Assembly: GCF_019749375.1 (NCBI RefSeq)
Contig: NZ_JACWFE010000001.1
Coordinates: 248,001-312,000 of the forward strand
Direction of reading: 5' to 3'
Source: Bacillus sp. S/N-304-OC-R1
GTDB taxonomy: Bacteria > Bacillota > Bacilli > Bacillales > Cytobacillaceae
Length of the DNA stretch: 64,000 nt
Each line of letters opens with the position of its first letter. The stretch's first letter is position 1. The notes under the pieces were generated by a model, which saw nothing but the letters and a program-made list of their open reading frames with translations, searched no databases and had not been told where the DNA came from. The position numbers were made by a program, and so were the translations under genes. Below are positions 10,201-17,957 of the stretch, piece by piece.

Positions 10201-10414
10201 TCGCAAACTGGCTCCTAAGGTCAGGTCCATTACGGTCTTCTCCGCTTGCTTTACCATAAATAGCATAACTAATGCCGTCAAAAATCGTTGTTTTTCCTGA
10301 TCCTGTTTTTCCAGAAATGACAAACATCGTCCGGTTCCCAAGCTTAGTAAAATCGATGATTTCTGTACCAGCATATGGTCCAAATGCCTGCAGCATTAAC
10401 TTTAAAGGTCTCAT
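7280..10414 (-). CDS. sbcC: Exonuclease subunit SbcC (Rad50-like SMC ATPase)
   Basis: The 1044-residue product has the Rad50/SbcC layout: N-terminal ATPase half with Walker A GKTGSGKT (35-42), two very long charged coiled-coil arms, a zinc hook CPVCG near residue 526 in the middle, and a C-terminal half with the signature LSGGESF and Walker B MFIDEGFGTLD. With SbcD it forms an ATP-dependent nuclease that opens hairpins and processes protein-blocked DNA ends. The ATG overlaps the sbcD stop (ATGA at 10411-10414), so the pair is translationally coupled. Length is in the usual range. Confidence 0.95.
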   Translation of the reverse strand: MRPLKLMLQAFGPYAGTEIIDFTKLGNRTMFVISGKTGSGKTTIFDGISYAIYGKASGEDRNGPDLRSQFAKDDLLTEVSLEFSLRNKTFFITRSPQQEKRKERGDGFTTIGAKAELYMIDENGEKQLIAANTRDVDEKIKEIMIIDSNQFRQILMIPQGEFRKLLTSESKDKEVILQRLFHTQIYKKIEEKLKEDAAKLKSSVEKQLENRDQAIQQIHALYNEELKGYLDAGSVNDTVIMPLLDLEIESMNTELLKLADHLKTAQEKRDILQQKLFEAEAIVKQLKLREDLEKRKADLEREKDQFIVIERNISHAQKAAVLAQQEELCHHLKKELDEANYDLASIISNLSSLSSLLKDQEKQWEEEKNRESERKSLSEEISHLHNMKEDVQSLSNVKKEVFLLEQSLEKRKEERVQIEASLKNIEKNLFARNEEKQQIEKEQLLFVENARKIEKLEEEIGKFIKYEQLSQRYYLAIEEFERRNGQYENVVSRLADAKATIAQLEEQWMYGQASLLASKLHKGEACPVCGSMDHPSPAGHSTEVPNENDLKAAKKQTDEVEKEKTKAEAAYYDSQSTVNSLQESMDSLLEELQKHRGNLTTDTFSTVKDSILLEQSHLKSTQSELSERQARLSGCIKEIDTLQQDKENLSKQLQFNMERINSETISFTEKKTNFTRMIEKIPAQLQSLEAYELKLQNTVAKHDSLIKRLEAIQQAYQDTKVKVMAEKAKCETIEKQANRLKERLTIEREAFVQRMKDQGFGTYSEYSEAKKTDREIQLLELSLRNYREEVRSVHDRYEELSQQLKDVQMPNLEELNAFFNENENQIRLLQGNYTDLFIKKKQNVDTSEKITKINEQMKELEDRYKLIGHLYEITKGQNTYRITFERFVLAAFLDDILREANGRLRKMTSGRYELLRKTDRSKGNVQSGLELLVFDQYTGQERHVKTLSGGESFKAALALALGLADVVQQYAGGVSLETMFIDEGFGTLDPESLDQAIEALMDIQSSGRLVGIISHVPELKERIDARLEVISSQSGSQTEFQFLS

Positions 10415-11556
10415 ATGATCACACCATCCTTTAAAGCTTTTTCGATTACATCGGTCATTACCGCTTTCTTTTCATCTGTAAATTCTGAAGTCGTCATTTC
10501 CTGATAAAACTGCTGAAATAGCTCCAATTCATTCTTCTTTTCTTCTTTAACCGCAGTGAAAAATTGTTTTTTCTTCATATCAGTTAGGTGTATTTTTCGT
10601 TCAAGGTGCATTACATTCGGATAAATTTGACGGAGTTTATTAATCGGATCGATGAGAGCCCCTTCATCATGGAGAATAATTTTTACATAGTCGTCAACTG
10701 CCTGCTTCTCATAAAAACCTGGGTCCATAAGTTCATCAAGAAAACCTTCTATTTCCCGCATATCTTTTTTCGGAGAGAGTGAACGGACTCGTAAATCAAA
10801 TTGACCTTTTTCATTCATTTCAATAATAGAGATAGATTTGTTCTGTTTAGCTTCAGAAAAAGAATATTTTAATAGAGAACCAGAGTAGCGAATTTTTTCA
10901 TGCTTAATTGCGTCAGGACTATGCAAATGCCCAAGAGCTGTATAAGAAAACGGTTCGAATAATTCAGCTCCTACGCAGCCTGAACCCCCAACAGATAATG
11001 TCCTTTCAGATTCACTCGTTTTTCCGCCGAGAACGAAAGCATGTCCTATTAATACATTGGGCTCATTCGTATTCATTTTATCTTCTATTCTTCCAATAAC
11101 TGCTTTCATCGCATCCTGATGTGTATGAATACTATCGTCACCCAGCAGCTGTCTGACAATACCTGGTTCAGCGTATGGAACTAAATAAAAATTCACACCA
11201 TTAATATGGATAGGATGAACTTCTCCCTCAAGTTTCCCTGATAAAAAAAACTGGCTCTGCCGGTACCATGAGCTCCCGAAAGAAAGTCTTTCAGCACTAT
11301 CATGATTCCCTCCAATCGCAACAATAGGAGTTTTCAGCTCGACATTAATCTTGAACAAAACTTCATTCAGCAATTCGACAGCATCAGTCGGGGGAACAGA
11401 ACGATCATATAGATCTCCTGCAATAACAACAGCATCTGGCTTCTCCTCTGCAACAAGATCCACAAACTGATTCAAGAAATAACGCTGATCTTCTGTCATA
11501 TAAACTCCATGAACAAGCTTACCAAGGTGCCAATCGGCAGTATGAATAAATTTCAA
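10411..11556 (-). CDS. sbcD: Exonuclease subunit SbcD (Mre11-like)
   Basis: A calcineurin-type metallophosphoesterase of about 381 residues. The metal motifs are near the N-terminus: HTADWHLG, AGDLYDR and GGNHDS, followed by LGHLHSPD. Together with SbcC it acts on double-strand ends and hairpins. A GTG at 11565 is the longest start, but it directly abuts AAGAAG; a TTG at 11556 (reading LKFIHTADWHLGK, as the family normally begins) has GAAGGTGA seven bases upstream and is preferred. First gene of the two-gene sbcDC operon. Confidence 0.92.
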   Translation of the reverse strand: MKFIHTADWHLGKLVHGVYMTEDQRYFLNQFVDLVAEEKPDAVVIAGDLYDRSVPPTDAVELLNEVLFKINVELKTPIVAIGGNHDSAERLSFGSSWYRQSQFFLSGKLEGEVHPIHINGVNFYLVPYAEPGIVRQLLGDDSIHTHQDAMKAVIGRIEDKMNTNEPNVLIGHAFVLGGKTSESERTLSVGGSGCVGAELFEPFSYTALGHLHSPDAIKHEKIRYSGSLLKYSFSEAKQNKSISIIEMNEKGQFDLRVRSLSPKKDMREIEGFLDELMDPGFYEKQAVDDYVKIILHDEGALIDPINKLRQIYPNVMHLERKIHLTDMKKKQFFTAVKEEKKNELELFQQFYQEMTTSEFTDEKKAVMTDVIEKALKDGVII

Positions 11557-11724
11557 TTCTTTCACCTTCTTATATTTCTAACCTAGTTTCGTATTAATCA
11601 TATTATATCAAATATAGATAATATTAATTTGGAAAAGGAGATTGGAGGAATTAATTACTACTATACAAGCAGAAACATATGTATTGATTTAAAATATTTT
11701 AACAATTAAATATATTTCAAAGCA

Positions 11725-11755
11725 TGAAAAAACAGCCCTGCTTAAGCAGGACTGT
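11725..11755 (-). terminator. cspD terminator
   Basis: Stem acagccctgc / gcaggactgt with a TTAA loop, just after the cold-shock gene; on the minus strand the stem is followed by TTTTTTC. Confidence 0.85.
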
Positions 11756-11769
11756 TTGTATTTGTTAGA

Positions 11770-11970
11770 TTATAGTTTGTTTACGTTAGCAGCTTGTGGT
11801 CCACGAGCACCTTCAACAACTTCGAAAGACACTTCTTGACCTTCTTCTAAAGATTTGAAACCTTCTGTTTGGATTGCAGAGTAATGTACGAATACATCGT
11901 TTCCGTCTTCACCTTCGATGAATCCGAAACCTTTTTCAGCATTGAACCATTTAACTTTACCGTTTTTCAT
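11770..11970 (-). CDS. cspD: Cold-shock protein, CspD-like
   Basis: A 66-residue single cold-shock domain with both RNP motifs visible (KGFGFIE and VFVHYSAI), ending ANVNKL as in Bacillus CspD. It binds single-stranded RNA and DNA and prevents structure in mRNA. The true start is the ATG at 11970 ([10 protein letters not shown]) with AGGAGG upstream; the longer frame reaching 12024 reads through the leader. A promoter at 12124-12152 predicts a leader of about 147 bases, as is typical for csp genes whose leaders respond to cold. Confidence 0.93.
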   Translation of the reverse strand: MKNGKVKWFNAEKGFGFIEGEDGNDVFVHYSAIQTEGFKSLEEGQEVSFEVVEGARGPQAANVNKL

Positions 11971-11988
11971 GTAAAAAAATCCTCCTAT

Positions 11989-12003
11989 AGGCTTCAAAAA
12001 GCC
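11989..12003 (-). promoter_or_regulatory. Leader hairpin just before the cspD ribosome site
   Basis: In the cspD leader, GGCTT and AAGCC pair around TTTG, ending a few bases before AGGAGG. A hairpin at this place could modulate access to the ribosome site with temperature. Confidence 0.45.
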
Positions 12004-12123
12004 ATGTGTTAATTCACCATTCACAACGATTATAGCTTTTACTCAACATTACTCATCCAAACAAAAACTTCTTTGGAAAAAATAGCTTGCAAAAATATAA
12101 TGCGATGCATAACGGCTGATTTA

Positions 12124-12152
12124 AATTTAGCATTATTGGTTTTGAAAGTCAA
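12124..12152 (-). promoter_or_regulatory. Probable SigA promoter of cspD
   Basis: On the minus strand TTGACT (12152-12147) and TAAATT (12129-12124) are spaced by exactly 17 bases, pointing at cspD. Confidence 0.6.
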
Positions 12153-12171
12153 TAAATGTAACTCACTATCC

Positions 12172-12309
12172 TCATTCCCTTAAACGTTCAGGAAGCCCTT
12201 GTATGGAATTCACCACGACATCTAGCTTTGCTTCTATTCTGTACAGCAAAAATAGCGTAACAATAATAGGAAAGCCTACTTCGCTTAGGATCGGTAAAAG
12301 CTCCTCCAT
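12172..12309 (-). CDS. YvrJ family micro-protein
   Basis: A 45-residue frame that gene finders easily miss: ATG at 12309, stop at 12172, with AAAGGAG nine bases upstream. The product reads MEELLPILSEVGFPIIVTLF, then a short helix ending in GLPERLRE. This matches the pattern of the YvrJ family: a very short acidic start, one membrane helix and a polar tail. No function is established for the family. It lies upstream of cspD, whose promoter begins just past its stop, so it may be transcribed on its own. Confidence 0.75.
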   Translation of the reverse strand: MEELLPILSEVGFPIIVTLFLLYRIEAKLDVVVNSIQGLPERLRE

Positions 12310-12443
12310 CCACTTGCACTCCTTTCATAAGTTATTTTAGTCTTCACTTTTTATATACATTGGTTTATTAAGATTAGACATAGTAATTAAAATACTATAA
12401 AAAAATTTCACATCTGTCGGAGTGTTTTTATTTAGGGAACGAT

Positions 12444-12525
12444 AAAAAAGTCCGTTCAGACTGTGGAATGAACGGACAAAGTGTAGTTTCACAAAGACCT
12501 AAGGGAGGAGATCTTCCATAATATA
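12444..12525 (-). ncRNA. Candidate small regulatory RNA with C-rich loop
   Basis: Minus-strand element of about 80 nt with no coding capacity. Its 3' end is an excellent terminator (stem gtccgttca / tgaacggac, 12450-12477, followed by TTTTTTATC), yet no gene precedes it. Upstream, AAGATC and GGTCTT can pair to display a loop containing UCCUCCC, complementary to Shine-Dalgarno sequences, the hallmark of Gram-positive trans-acting RNAs such as FsrA or the UCCC-motif RNAs. A weak -35 (TTGTCC, 12556-12551) lies at a suitable distance from an AT-rich -10. It is not obviously homologous to a named RNA. Confidence 0.45.
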
Positions 12526-12637
12526 TTATTAAGCTTTTCCTTTATGGTTTGGACAATCCTGTCCGCATTTTAATTATTTTTTCTAAAGAATTAATTAATT
12601 ATGAATAGAATTTCTTTTACAAATATTTACCTATCTC

Positions 12638-12665
12638 TTATCCTTAATAGTAATAGGATAATAGG
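12638..12665. promoter_or_regulatory. Inverted repeat before glcD, possible operator
   Basis: TTATCC and GGATAA flank an AT-rich centre immediately upstream of the glcD ribosome site. It could bind a regulator or form a weak hairpin in the leader. Confidence 0.3.
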
Positions 12666-12676
12666 GGGCTATATAT

Positions 12677-14089
12677 ATGATATCAAAAGAAGTGCGGCAA
12701 AAACTCATTGAGATTGTTGGTCATGAAAACTATGATGACTCAAAAGCGGGGCTGCTTGTATATTCCTATGATGCGACCCCTCAGTTTCAATCCATGCCGG
12801 ATGCAATAATTTCCCCTCGAAACAAAGTGGAAATATCACAAATTATTTCATTATGCAGTCAATACAATATTCCAATTGTTCCCCGTGGCTCTGGCACTAA
12901 TCTTTGTGCAGGCACATGTCCGACAGAAGGTGGTATCGTATTGCTATTTAAGCATCTTAATAAAATCATAGAAATTGATGAGGAGAACCTGACTGTCACA
13001 GTTCAACCCGGCGTCATTACCCTTGAATTAACGGAAGCTGTAGAAGCAAAGGGACTATTTTATCCCCCTGATCCCGGCTCTATGAAAATCTCAACAATAG
13101 GCGGTAATATTAATGAAAATTCCGGAGGCTTACGTGGCCTAAAATATGGTGTTACAAGGGATTATGTGATGGGTCTGGAAGTAGTATTGCCGAATGGAGA
13201 AATCATAACTACTGGAGGCAAGCTTGCAAAGGATGTTGCAGGCTATGATCTTACTCGATTGTTCGTTGGCTCTGAAGGAACGTTAGGCATCATAACAGAA
13301 GTGATTCTTAAGCTTATTCCTATGCCAGAAACAAAGAAAACGCTATTAGCACTATATACTGATCTTGAATCTGCTGCTAAATCCGTATCGAAAATTATAG
13401 CCAGCAAGATTATTCCTGCAACTCTGGAATTTCTCGATCAGCCCACTCTCGAAGCAGTTGAGGCCTTTGCTCAGATTGGACTTCCTACTGAAGCTAAGGC
13501 AATTCTATTAATCGAACAAGATGGTCCTGCATATATAGTTGAAAAGGACATTAAAGAAATTATTAAAATATGTAAATCAGAAAACGCGGTTTCTGTCCAA
13601 GAAGCCCAGAGTGAACAGGAGGCAGATGCCCTCCGAACTGCACGCCGAGCCGCTCTTTCCGCACTGGCACGTTTAAAGCCGACAACTATTCTGGAGGATG
13701 CTACTGTTCCTCGCTCAGAAATTGCGAATATGGTGAAGGCCATTAATGAAATTGCGGAGAAATACGATCTATGGATTTGTACCTTTGGGCATGCCGGTGA
13801 TGGAAACCTTCATCCTACCTGCTTAACAGATGCTAGAAATAAAGAAGAAATTGCACGGGTGGAAAAAGCATTCGAAGAAATCTTCGCTAAAGCAATTGAA
13901 CTTGGCGGTACGATCACCGGTGAGCATGGAGTTGGCATTATGAAGGCTCCATACTTGGAAATGAAGCTAGTAAAAGCTGGAGTTGCAGCTATGAAAGTAA
14001 TAAAAAATAGTTTAGATCCAAATAACATTATGAATCCTGGAAAAATGTTTGCCAAAGATTCACGGAAACGTGTGGTGGTATCAAAATGA
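12677..14089 (+). CDS. glcD: Glycolate oxidase subunit GlcD (FAD-linked oxidase)
   Basis: A 470-residue flavoprotein. The N-terminal FAD-binding domain shows PRGSGTNLCAGTCPTEGG and NSGGLRGLKYGVTRDYV; the C-terminal FAD-oxidase domain shows TFGHAGDGNLHPT and GTITGEHGVG. It oxidises glycolate (or a related 2-hydroxy acid such as D-lactate) and passes electrons to the iron-sulfur subunit. Its stop overlaps the glcF start (ATGA at 14086-14089), so the pair is coupled as in B. subtilis ysfC-ysfD. The ribosome site is a G-rich run (ATAGGGGG). No glcE is present, as is usual in Bacillus. Confidence 0.9.
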   Translation: MISKEVRQKLIEIVGHENYDDSKAGLLVYSYDATPQFQSMPDAIISPRNKVEISQIISLCSQYNIPIVPRGSGTNLCAGTCPTEGGIVLLFKHLNKIIEIDEENLTVTVQPGVITLELTEAVEAKGLFYPPDPGSMKISTIGGNINENSGGLRGLKYGVTRDYVMGLEVVLPNGEIITTGGKLAKDVAGYDLTRLFVGSEGTLGIITEVILKLIPMPETKKTLLALYTDLESAAKSVSKIIASKIIPATLEFLDQPTLEAVEAFAQIGLPTEAKAILLIEQDGPAYIVEKDIKEIIKICKSENAVSVQEAQSEQEADALRTARRAALSALARLKPTTILEDATVPRSEIANMVKAINEIAEKYDLWICTFGHAGDGNLHPTCLTDARNKEEIARVEKAFEEIFAKAIELGGTITGEHGVGIMKAPYLEMKLVKAGVAAMKVIKNSLDPNNIMNPGKMFAKDSRKRVVVSK

Positions 14090-15414
14090 CAACTTTGAAA
14101 GAGCAGCAGAAAATTCAGGAAGAGTTCAAAGAACGAATGAATGAAAACGAGCTACTAAATTGTATGCGATGCGGATTTTGCTTACCAACCTGTCCAACCT
14201 ATATCGAATCTGGATATCAGGAGTTACATTCTCCACGTGGCCGGATTGCTTTAATGAAAGCGGTAGTAGACGGTTTAATTGAGCCGGACGAGGATGTAGA
14301 AAGGTCTTTAAATATGTGCCTCGGCTGTCGGGCATGTGAGCCTGTCTGTCCATCAGGGGTCAATTATGGACATTTGCTGGAAGAGGCAAGAGATATTATT
14401 AATCAGAATAAGAAACACTCATTTTCAGCCAAATTAATTCGCAATACTGTCTTTAAAGGAATTTTTCCATATCAAAACAGAATGCGGACACTTACAAATT
14501 TATTAGGGATATACCAGCGTTCTGGCGTGCAAAAATGGATGCAAAAGAGTGGTGTAATGAAGGCATTGCCTGAGCAATTAGTCACAATGGAAAAAGTCCT
14601 TCCAAATGTACCTGCTCGAAAAAAATTAAATAACCGTCCAAACCATTTACACCCGATTGGAACAAAAAAGAAAAAAGTTTCCTTCTTCTCTGGCTGTTTA
14701 ATGGACACTATATTTATGGGTACGAATGACGCCACTATGAAATTACTTCAGATGGCTGGCTGTGAAATTGTTATTCCTAACTCACAAAGCTGCTGCGGCG
14801 CACTTCACGCACATAGCGGTGAGAAAAACGATGCGAAAAAGCTTGCCAAAAAGAATATTGCAGCTTTTGAAGAGAATGAAGCAGATTACATTATTACAAA
14901 TGCGGGGGGCTGCGGGGCTTTTCTTAGTGATTATGACCATCTGCTAAAAGACGATCCTAATTGGGCAACCCGTGCTCTTGCTTTTTCAAAAAAGCTTAAA
15001 GATATTTCTGCCATTTTAATAGAATTAGATTTTCATAAAATGGAGCTTTCTCTCCCGCCTCAAGTAATAACGTATCAAGATTCCTGTCACTTGCGAAATG
15101 TTATGAAGACAGCTTCCGAGCCACGAAAACTTCTTCAATCCATTAAAGGCATCACTTATTGTGAAATGAATAGTGCTGACAGCTGCTGTGGATCCGCTGG
15201 CATCTATAATATTATCGAATCCGAAATGTCGATGAAAATACTAGACTCTAAAATGATTAAAGTTAAACAAACAGAAGCAAAAACAATTGTCACCGCAAAC
15301 CCCGGCTGCCTGCTCCAAATGAAGCTAGGAATTGAACGTGAAGGGTTGTCTCGCGGAATGCGTGCTGTCCATATTGCCGACTTGCTGTTGGAAGCAGCAG
15401 AGAAAAAGCCTTAG
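14086..15414 (+). CDS. glcF: Glycolate oxidase iron-sulfur subunit GlcF
   Basis: The 442-residue protein has two 4Fe-4S motifs near the N-terminus (CMRCGFCLPTCPTY at about 25-38 and CLGCRACEPVCPSG at about 77-90) and two cysteine-rich CCG domains (NSQSCCGALHAH and SADSCCGSAGIYN), the standard GlcF/heterodisulfide-reductase arrangement. It accepts electrons from GlcD and delivers them to the quinone pool at the membrane. ATGA overlap with glcD. A terminator overlaps the stop codon. Confidence 0.92.
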   Translation: MTTLKEQQKIQEEFKERMNENELLNCMRCGFCLPTCPTYIESGYQELHSPRGRIALMKAVVDGLIEPDEDVERSLNMCLGCRACEPVCPSGVNYGHLLEEARDIINQNKKHSFSAKLIRNTVFKGIFPYQNRMRTLTNLLGIYQRSGVQKWMQKSGVMKALPEQLVTMEKVLPNVPARKKLNNRPNHLHPIGTKKKKVSFFSGCLMDTIFMGTNDATMKLLQMAGCEIVIPNSQSCCGALHAHSGEKNDAKKLAKKNIAAFEENEADYIITNAGGCGAFLSDYDHLLKDDPNWATRALAFSKKLKDISAILIELDFHKMELSLPPQVITYQDSCHLRNVMKTASEPRKLLQSIKGITYCEMNSADSCCGSAGIYNIIESEMSMKILDSKMIKVKQTEAKTIVTANPGCLLQMKLGIEREGLSRGMRAVHIADLLLEAAEKKP

Positions 15415-15440
15415 ACTAAATTTCTAAGGCTTCTTGTTTG
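15406..15440 (+). terminator. glcDF terminator
   Basis: Perfect stem aagccttag / ctaaggctt overlapping the glcF stop codon, followed by a T-rich stretch. Confidence 0.75.
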
Positions 15441-15458
15441 TTAGGACGACAGGATAAG

Positions 15459-16745
15459 CTAAGCAATCACCCCACGTTTATTTTCATATTGTTTATACTG
15501 CTCTTCAATCATAATTCTCTTTAATATATTTATAGCCCCCCAAACATCCCTATATGAATTATATAGAGCAGCAGGGGCGAAGCGGATTCCGTTTGGTGCA
15601 CGAAAATCCGGAATCACCCCATTAACTTTTAATGCTTTGCAAATTCGTGCTGCCTCAGTATGCTCTAAATATACATGTCCCCCACGTTTATGATCTTCAT
15701 CAGGATTACCAAACACAAATTTCATATCCTCGAGTTCACATGTAATAAGATTCATCATATATCTTGTTAGGCTTAATGATTTTTTTCTCAATGGCTCTAT
15801 ACCCGCTTCCTCAAACAGCTCTATAGAACCGACCAATGGAGCTACACTTAAAATATGAGGAGTGCCTATTTGATAAGCACCTGCATGTTCAGCTTGTGAA
15901 AAAGTATGTTCCATATCAAATTGTTTATCTTTTTGTGATCCAAACCAGCCGGCTAGCCCGGGCTTCCTCGCAAAATGCCTTTTATTTACATACAAGCCGC
16001 CAACACCGCCAGGGCCGCTATTTAAATATTTATAATGGCACCAGATGGCAAAATCAACTTCCCATTTTTGAAAATCATGAGGAATTGCACCAATAGAATG
16101 GCATAAATCAAACCCAATAAGAATTCCACGCTTATGGGCTTCTAGCGTTAACCGTTCAATATCGAGAATTTGTCCGCTCCGATATAGGACACTAGGAAGA
16201 ACAATTAAAGCAATTTCATCTGTCATCTCTTCAATAATATCGTTTTCCTCAAGCACCCTTCCGTCACGGCTCTTTACTTGAATTAAATGAGTATCTGGAT
16301 TCAGACCTTTTAGCCGAATTTGACTCTGTAAGGCATAAATATCAGATGGAAAAGCTAATTCATCTGCTAAAATTTTTGTCCTCTTGCCTTCCGGCTGATA
16401 AAAGGTTGCAGTCATTTGGTGAAGATTAGCTGTTGTTGACCCTGTAACAATCACCTCTTCTGGAAGTGCATTGATCAAAGGAGCTACCATCTCTCCTAAT
16501 CTTTCAGAGAGACTAAACCACGGATATTCTCCTTCTGTCCACCCATCAATCCCAAACTGCTTCCAAGAATCCAATAATTCTAAAACACTCTTTTCTGCTC
16601 TTTTTGATAGAAGCCCAAGCGAGTTTCCATCTAAATAAATGGTACCTTCCCGAATATAAAACTCTTCTCTAATTCCCTTAAGTTCGTCCTGTTCATCTAG
16701 CTGGCAAGCATATTCGAATGAAGAATCAAAGGTTGGTTTATTCAA
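15459..16745 (-). CDS. kynU: Kynureninase
   Basis: A PLP enzyme of 428 residues. Family landmarks are YLDGNSLG near residue 33, [11 protein letters not shown] near 101, [14 protein letters not shown], and [15 protein letters not shown], where the lysine carries PLP; the C-terminal half contains AGWFGSQ and the substrate-site motif [17 protein letters not shown]. It splits kynurenine to anthranilate and alanine in tryptophan breakdown. The start is TTG at 16745 with GAGG just upstream. kynA and kynB are not adjacent, so the rest of the pathway must lie elsewhere or be absent. Confidence 0.92.
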   Translation of the reverse strand: MNKPTFDSSFEYACQLDEQDELKGIREEFYIREGTIYLDGNSLGLLSKRAEKSVLELLDSWKQFGIDGWTEGEYPWFSLSERLGEMVAPLINALPEEVIVTGSTTANLHQMTATFYQPEGKRTKILADELAFPSDIYALQSQIRLKGLNPDTHLIQVKSRDGRVLEENDIIEEMTDEIALIVLPSVLYRSGQILDIERLTLEAHKRGILIGFDLCHSIGAIPHDFQKWEVDFAIWCHYKYLNSGPGGVGGLYVNKRHFARKPGLAGWFGSQKDKQFDMEHTFSQAEHAGAYQIGTPHILSVAPLVGSIELFEEAGIEPLRKKSLSLTRYMMNLITCELEDMKFVFGNPDEDHKRGGHVYLEHTEAARICKALKVNGVIPDFRAPNGIRFAPAALYNSYRDVWGAINILKRIMIEEQYKQYENKRGVIA

Positions 16746-16862
16746 ATTACCTCACTCCATTTTCCAAGGATTCTGTTTTTGAATTACTATTTTTGCCTAG
16801 CAAACAATTTAAACTGAACTTATAATTTTTGTTCTCATTTTGAAAGAGAAAAAGCTGTAATA

Positions 16863-17741
16863 TTATTTTTGTATATCTGCATTCGCCAAAAATCTCCTAA
16901 TTACTTTTACATATACTTCAGGTTCCTCTAAATAAGGCATATGTGCACTATTCTCAAACACATGGAATTTCGCTCCAGGTGTCAGCTTGCTGAAATATTC
17001 TGTTGACTCTGGAGTTGCCTCATCAAAACGTCCGCAAGTATATAATGCAGGAATCGAAATTTCATTTAGACGAGAAGTACAATCGAAGTTTTTCAGATTT
17101 CCAGTAACGTGAAATTCAGACGGACCCCACATTAGGTTGTAAACGACTTGATTTTTATATGGTGCTCCTTGTTTAATAATTTCTGGCATTGGGTCCAAAC
17201 GGCAAACAAATCTTTTATTAAATTCTGCTGTTGCCTCTTTGTATTCAGTAGAATTTGTCGTTCCATTTTCTTCACATTTCTTTAATGTATCTTGAATATG
17301 CTGTGGCAATAATGTTCGATTTCGCTCCTGATCGTCTGCCCATAGAGGTGCACTTAAGCATGGACTAGAAAAGATGACGCTTTGTATTCCTACAGGTTTC
17401 GTTAATAAATACGCAGCTGCCAAAGTTGTTCCCCATGAATGCCCAAGAATATGTATTGTATCTAGTGATAGCGAAGTTCTAATTTGATCAAGCTCATCTA
17501 CAAATCTCTCTAGCGTCCATAGAGTTTGATCCTCTGGACGATCTGATTTGCCGCATCCTAATTGGTCATAAAAGATTACCGGCCGATCTTCGGCCAACAC
17601 TTTTAAACCTTGCAGCGAAAAATGTGAAGAACCTGGTCCCCCATGAAGAATAATCACCGGTGTAAGATTTTTCTGTCCTTTGTGAAGTTGATACCAAACC
17701 TTCCCGCCAGTTACTTCAATAAACCCTTCCTGAATTGTCAT
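16863..17741 (-). CDS. pip: Proline iminopeptidase-family alpha/beta hydrolase
   Basis: A 292-residue S33-type hydrolase. HGGPGSSH (33-40) forms the oxyanion hole, YDQLGCGKSD is the typical strand-4 motif, and GHSWGTTLA holds the nucleophile Ser102; the acid lies in CGRFDEATP and the base in NSAHMPYLEEP near the C-terminus. Family members release N-terminal proline from short peptides, though close relatives act on other amides or esters. AGGGGAGAGG precedes the ATG. It is followed downstream by kynU but with its own spacing, so an operon is not certain. Confidence 0.85.
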   Translation of the reverse strand: MTIQEGFIEVTGGKVWYQLHKGQKNLTPVIILHGGPGSSHFSLQGLKVLAEDRPVIFYDQLGCGKSDRPEDQTLWTLERFVDELDQIRTSLSLDTIHILGHSWGTTLAAAYLLTKPVGIQSVIFSSPCLSAPLWADDQERNRTLLPQHIQDTLKKCEENGTTNSTEYKEATAEFNKRFVCRLDPMPEIIKQGAPYKNQVVYNLMWGPSEFHVTGNLKNFDCTSRLNEISIPALYTCGRFDEATPESTEYFSKLTPGAKFHVFENSAHMPYLEEPEVYVKVIRRFLANADIQK

Positions 17742-17957
17742 ATTCCTCTCCCCTATTCAATTAAATGGTAGATTGCTGTTTTATAAGTATATATTTTCCT
17801 TAAATATGAAGTCAATTTAACAATTAACGCATTTACAGAAATAGCTTACATATTTTCACACTAACAAACTAGAACAAATGGGGTTTTAGAACATGTATAA
17901 TAAATAGTGATTGTATTCTAATATAGGAAATTTCAGATTTAGGGAGAGGAAGTTTTA

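Larger units (their letters stand above)
12310..12676. other. Intergenic region between YvrJ gene and glcD
   Basis: This 367-base gap holds no protein gene. It contains a strong minus-strand terminator with a probable small RNA in front of it (12444-12525), and an inverted repeat TTATCC / GGATAA just before the glcD ribosome site that could be an operator. Short ATG frames here stop after fewer than ten codons. Confidence 0.5.
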
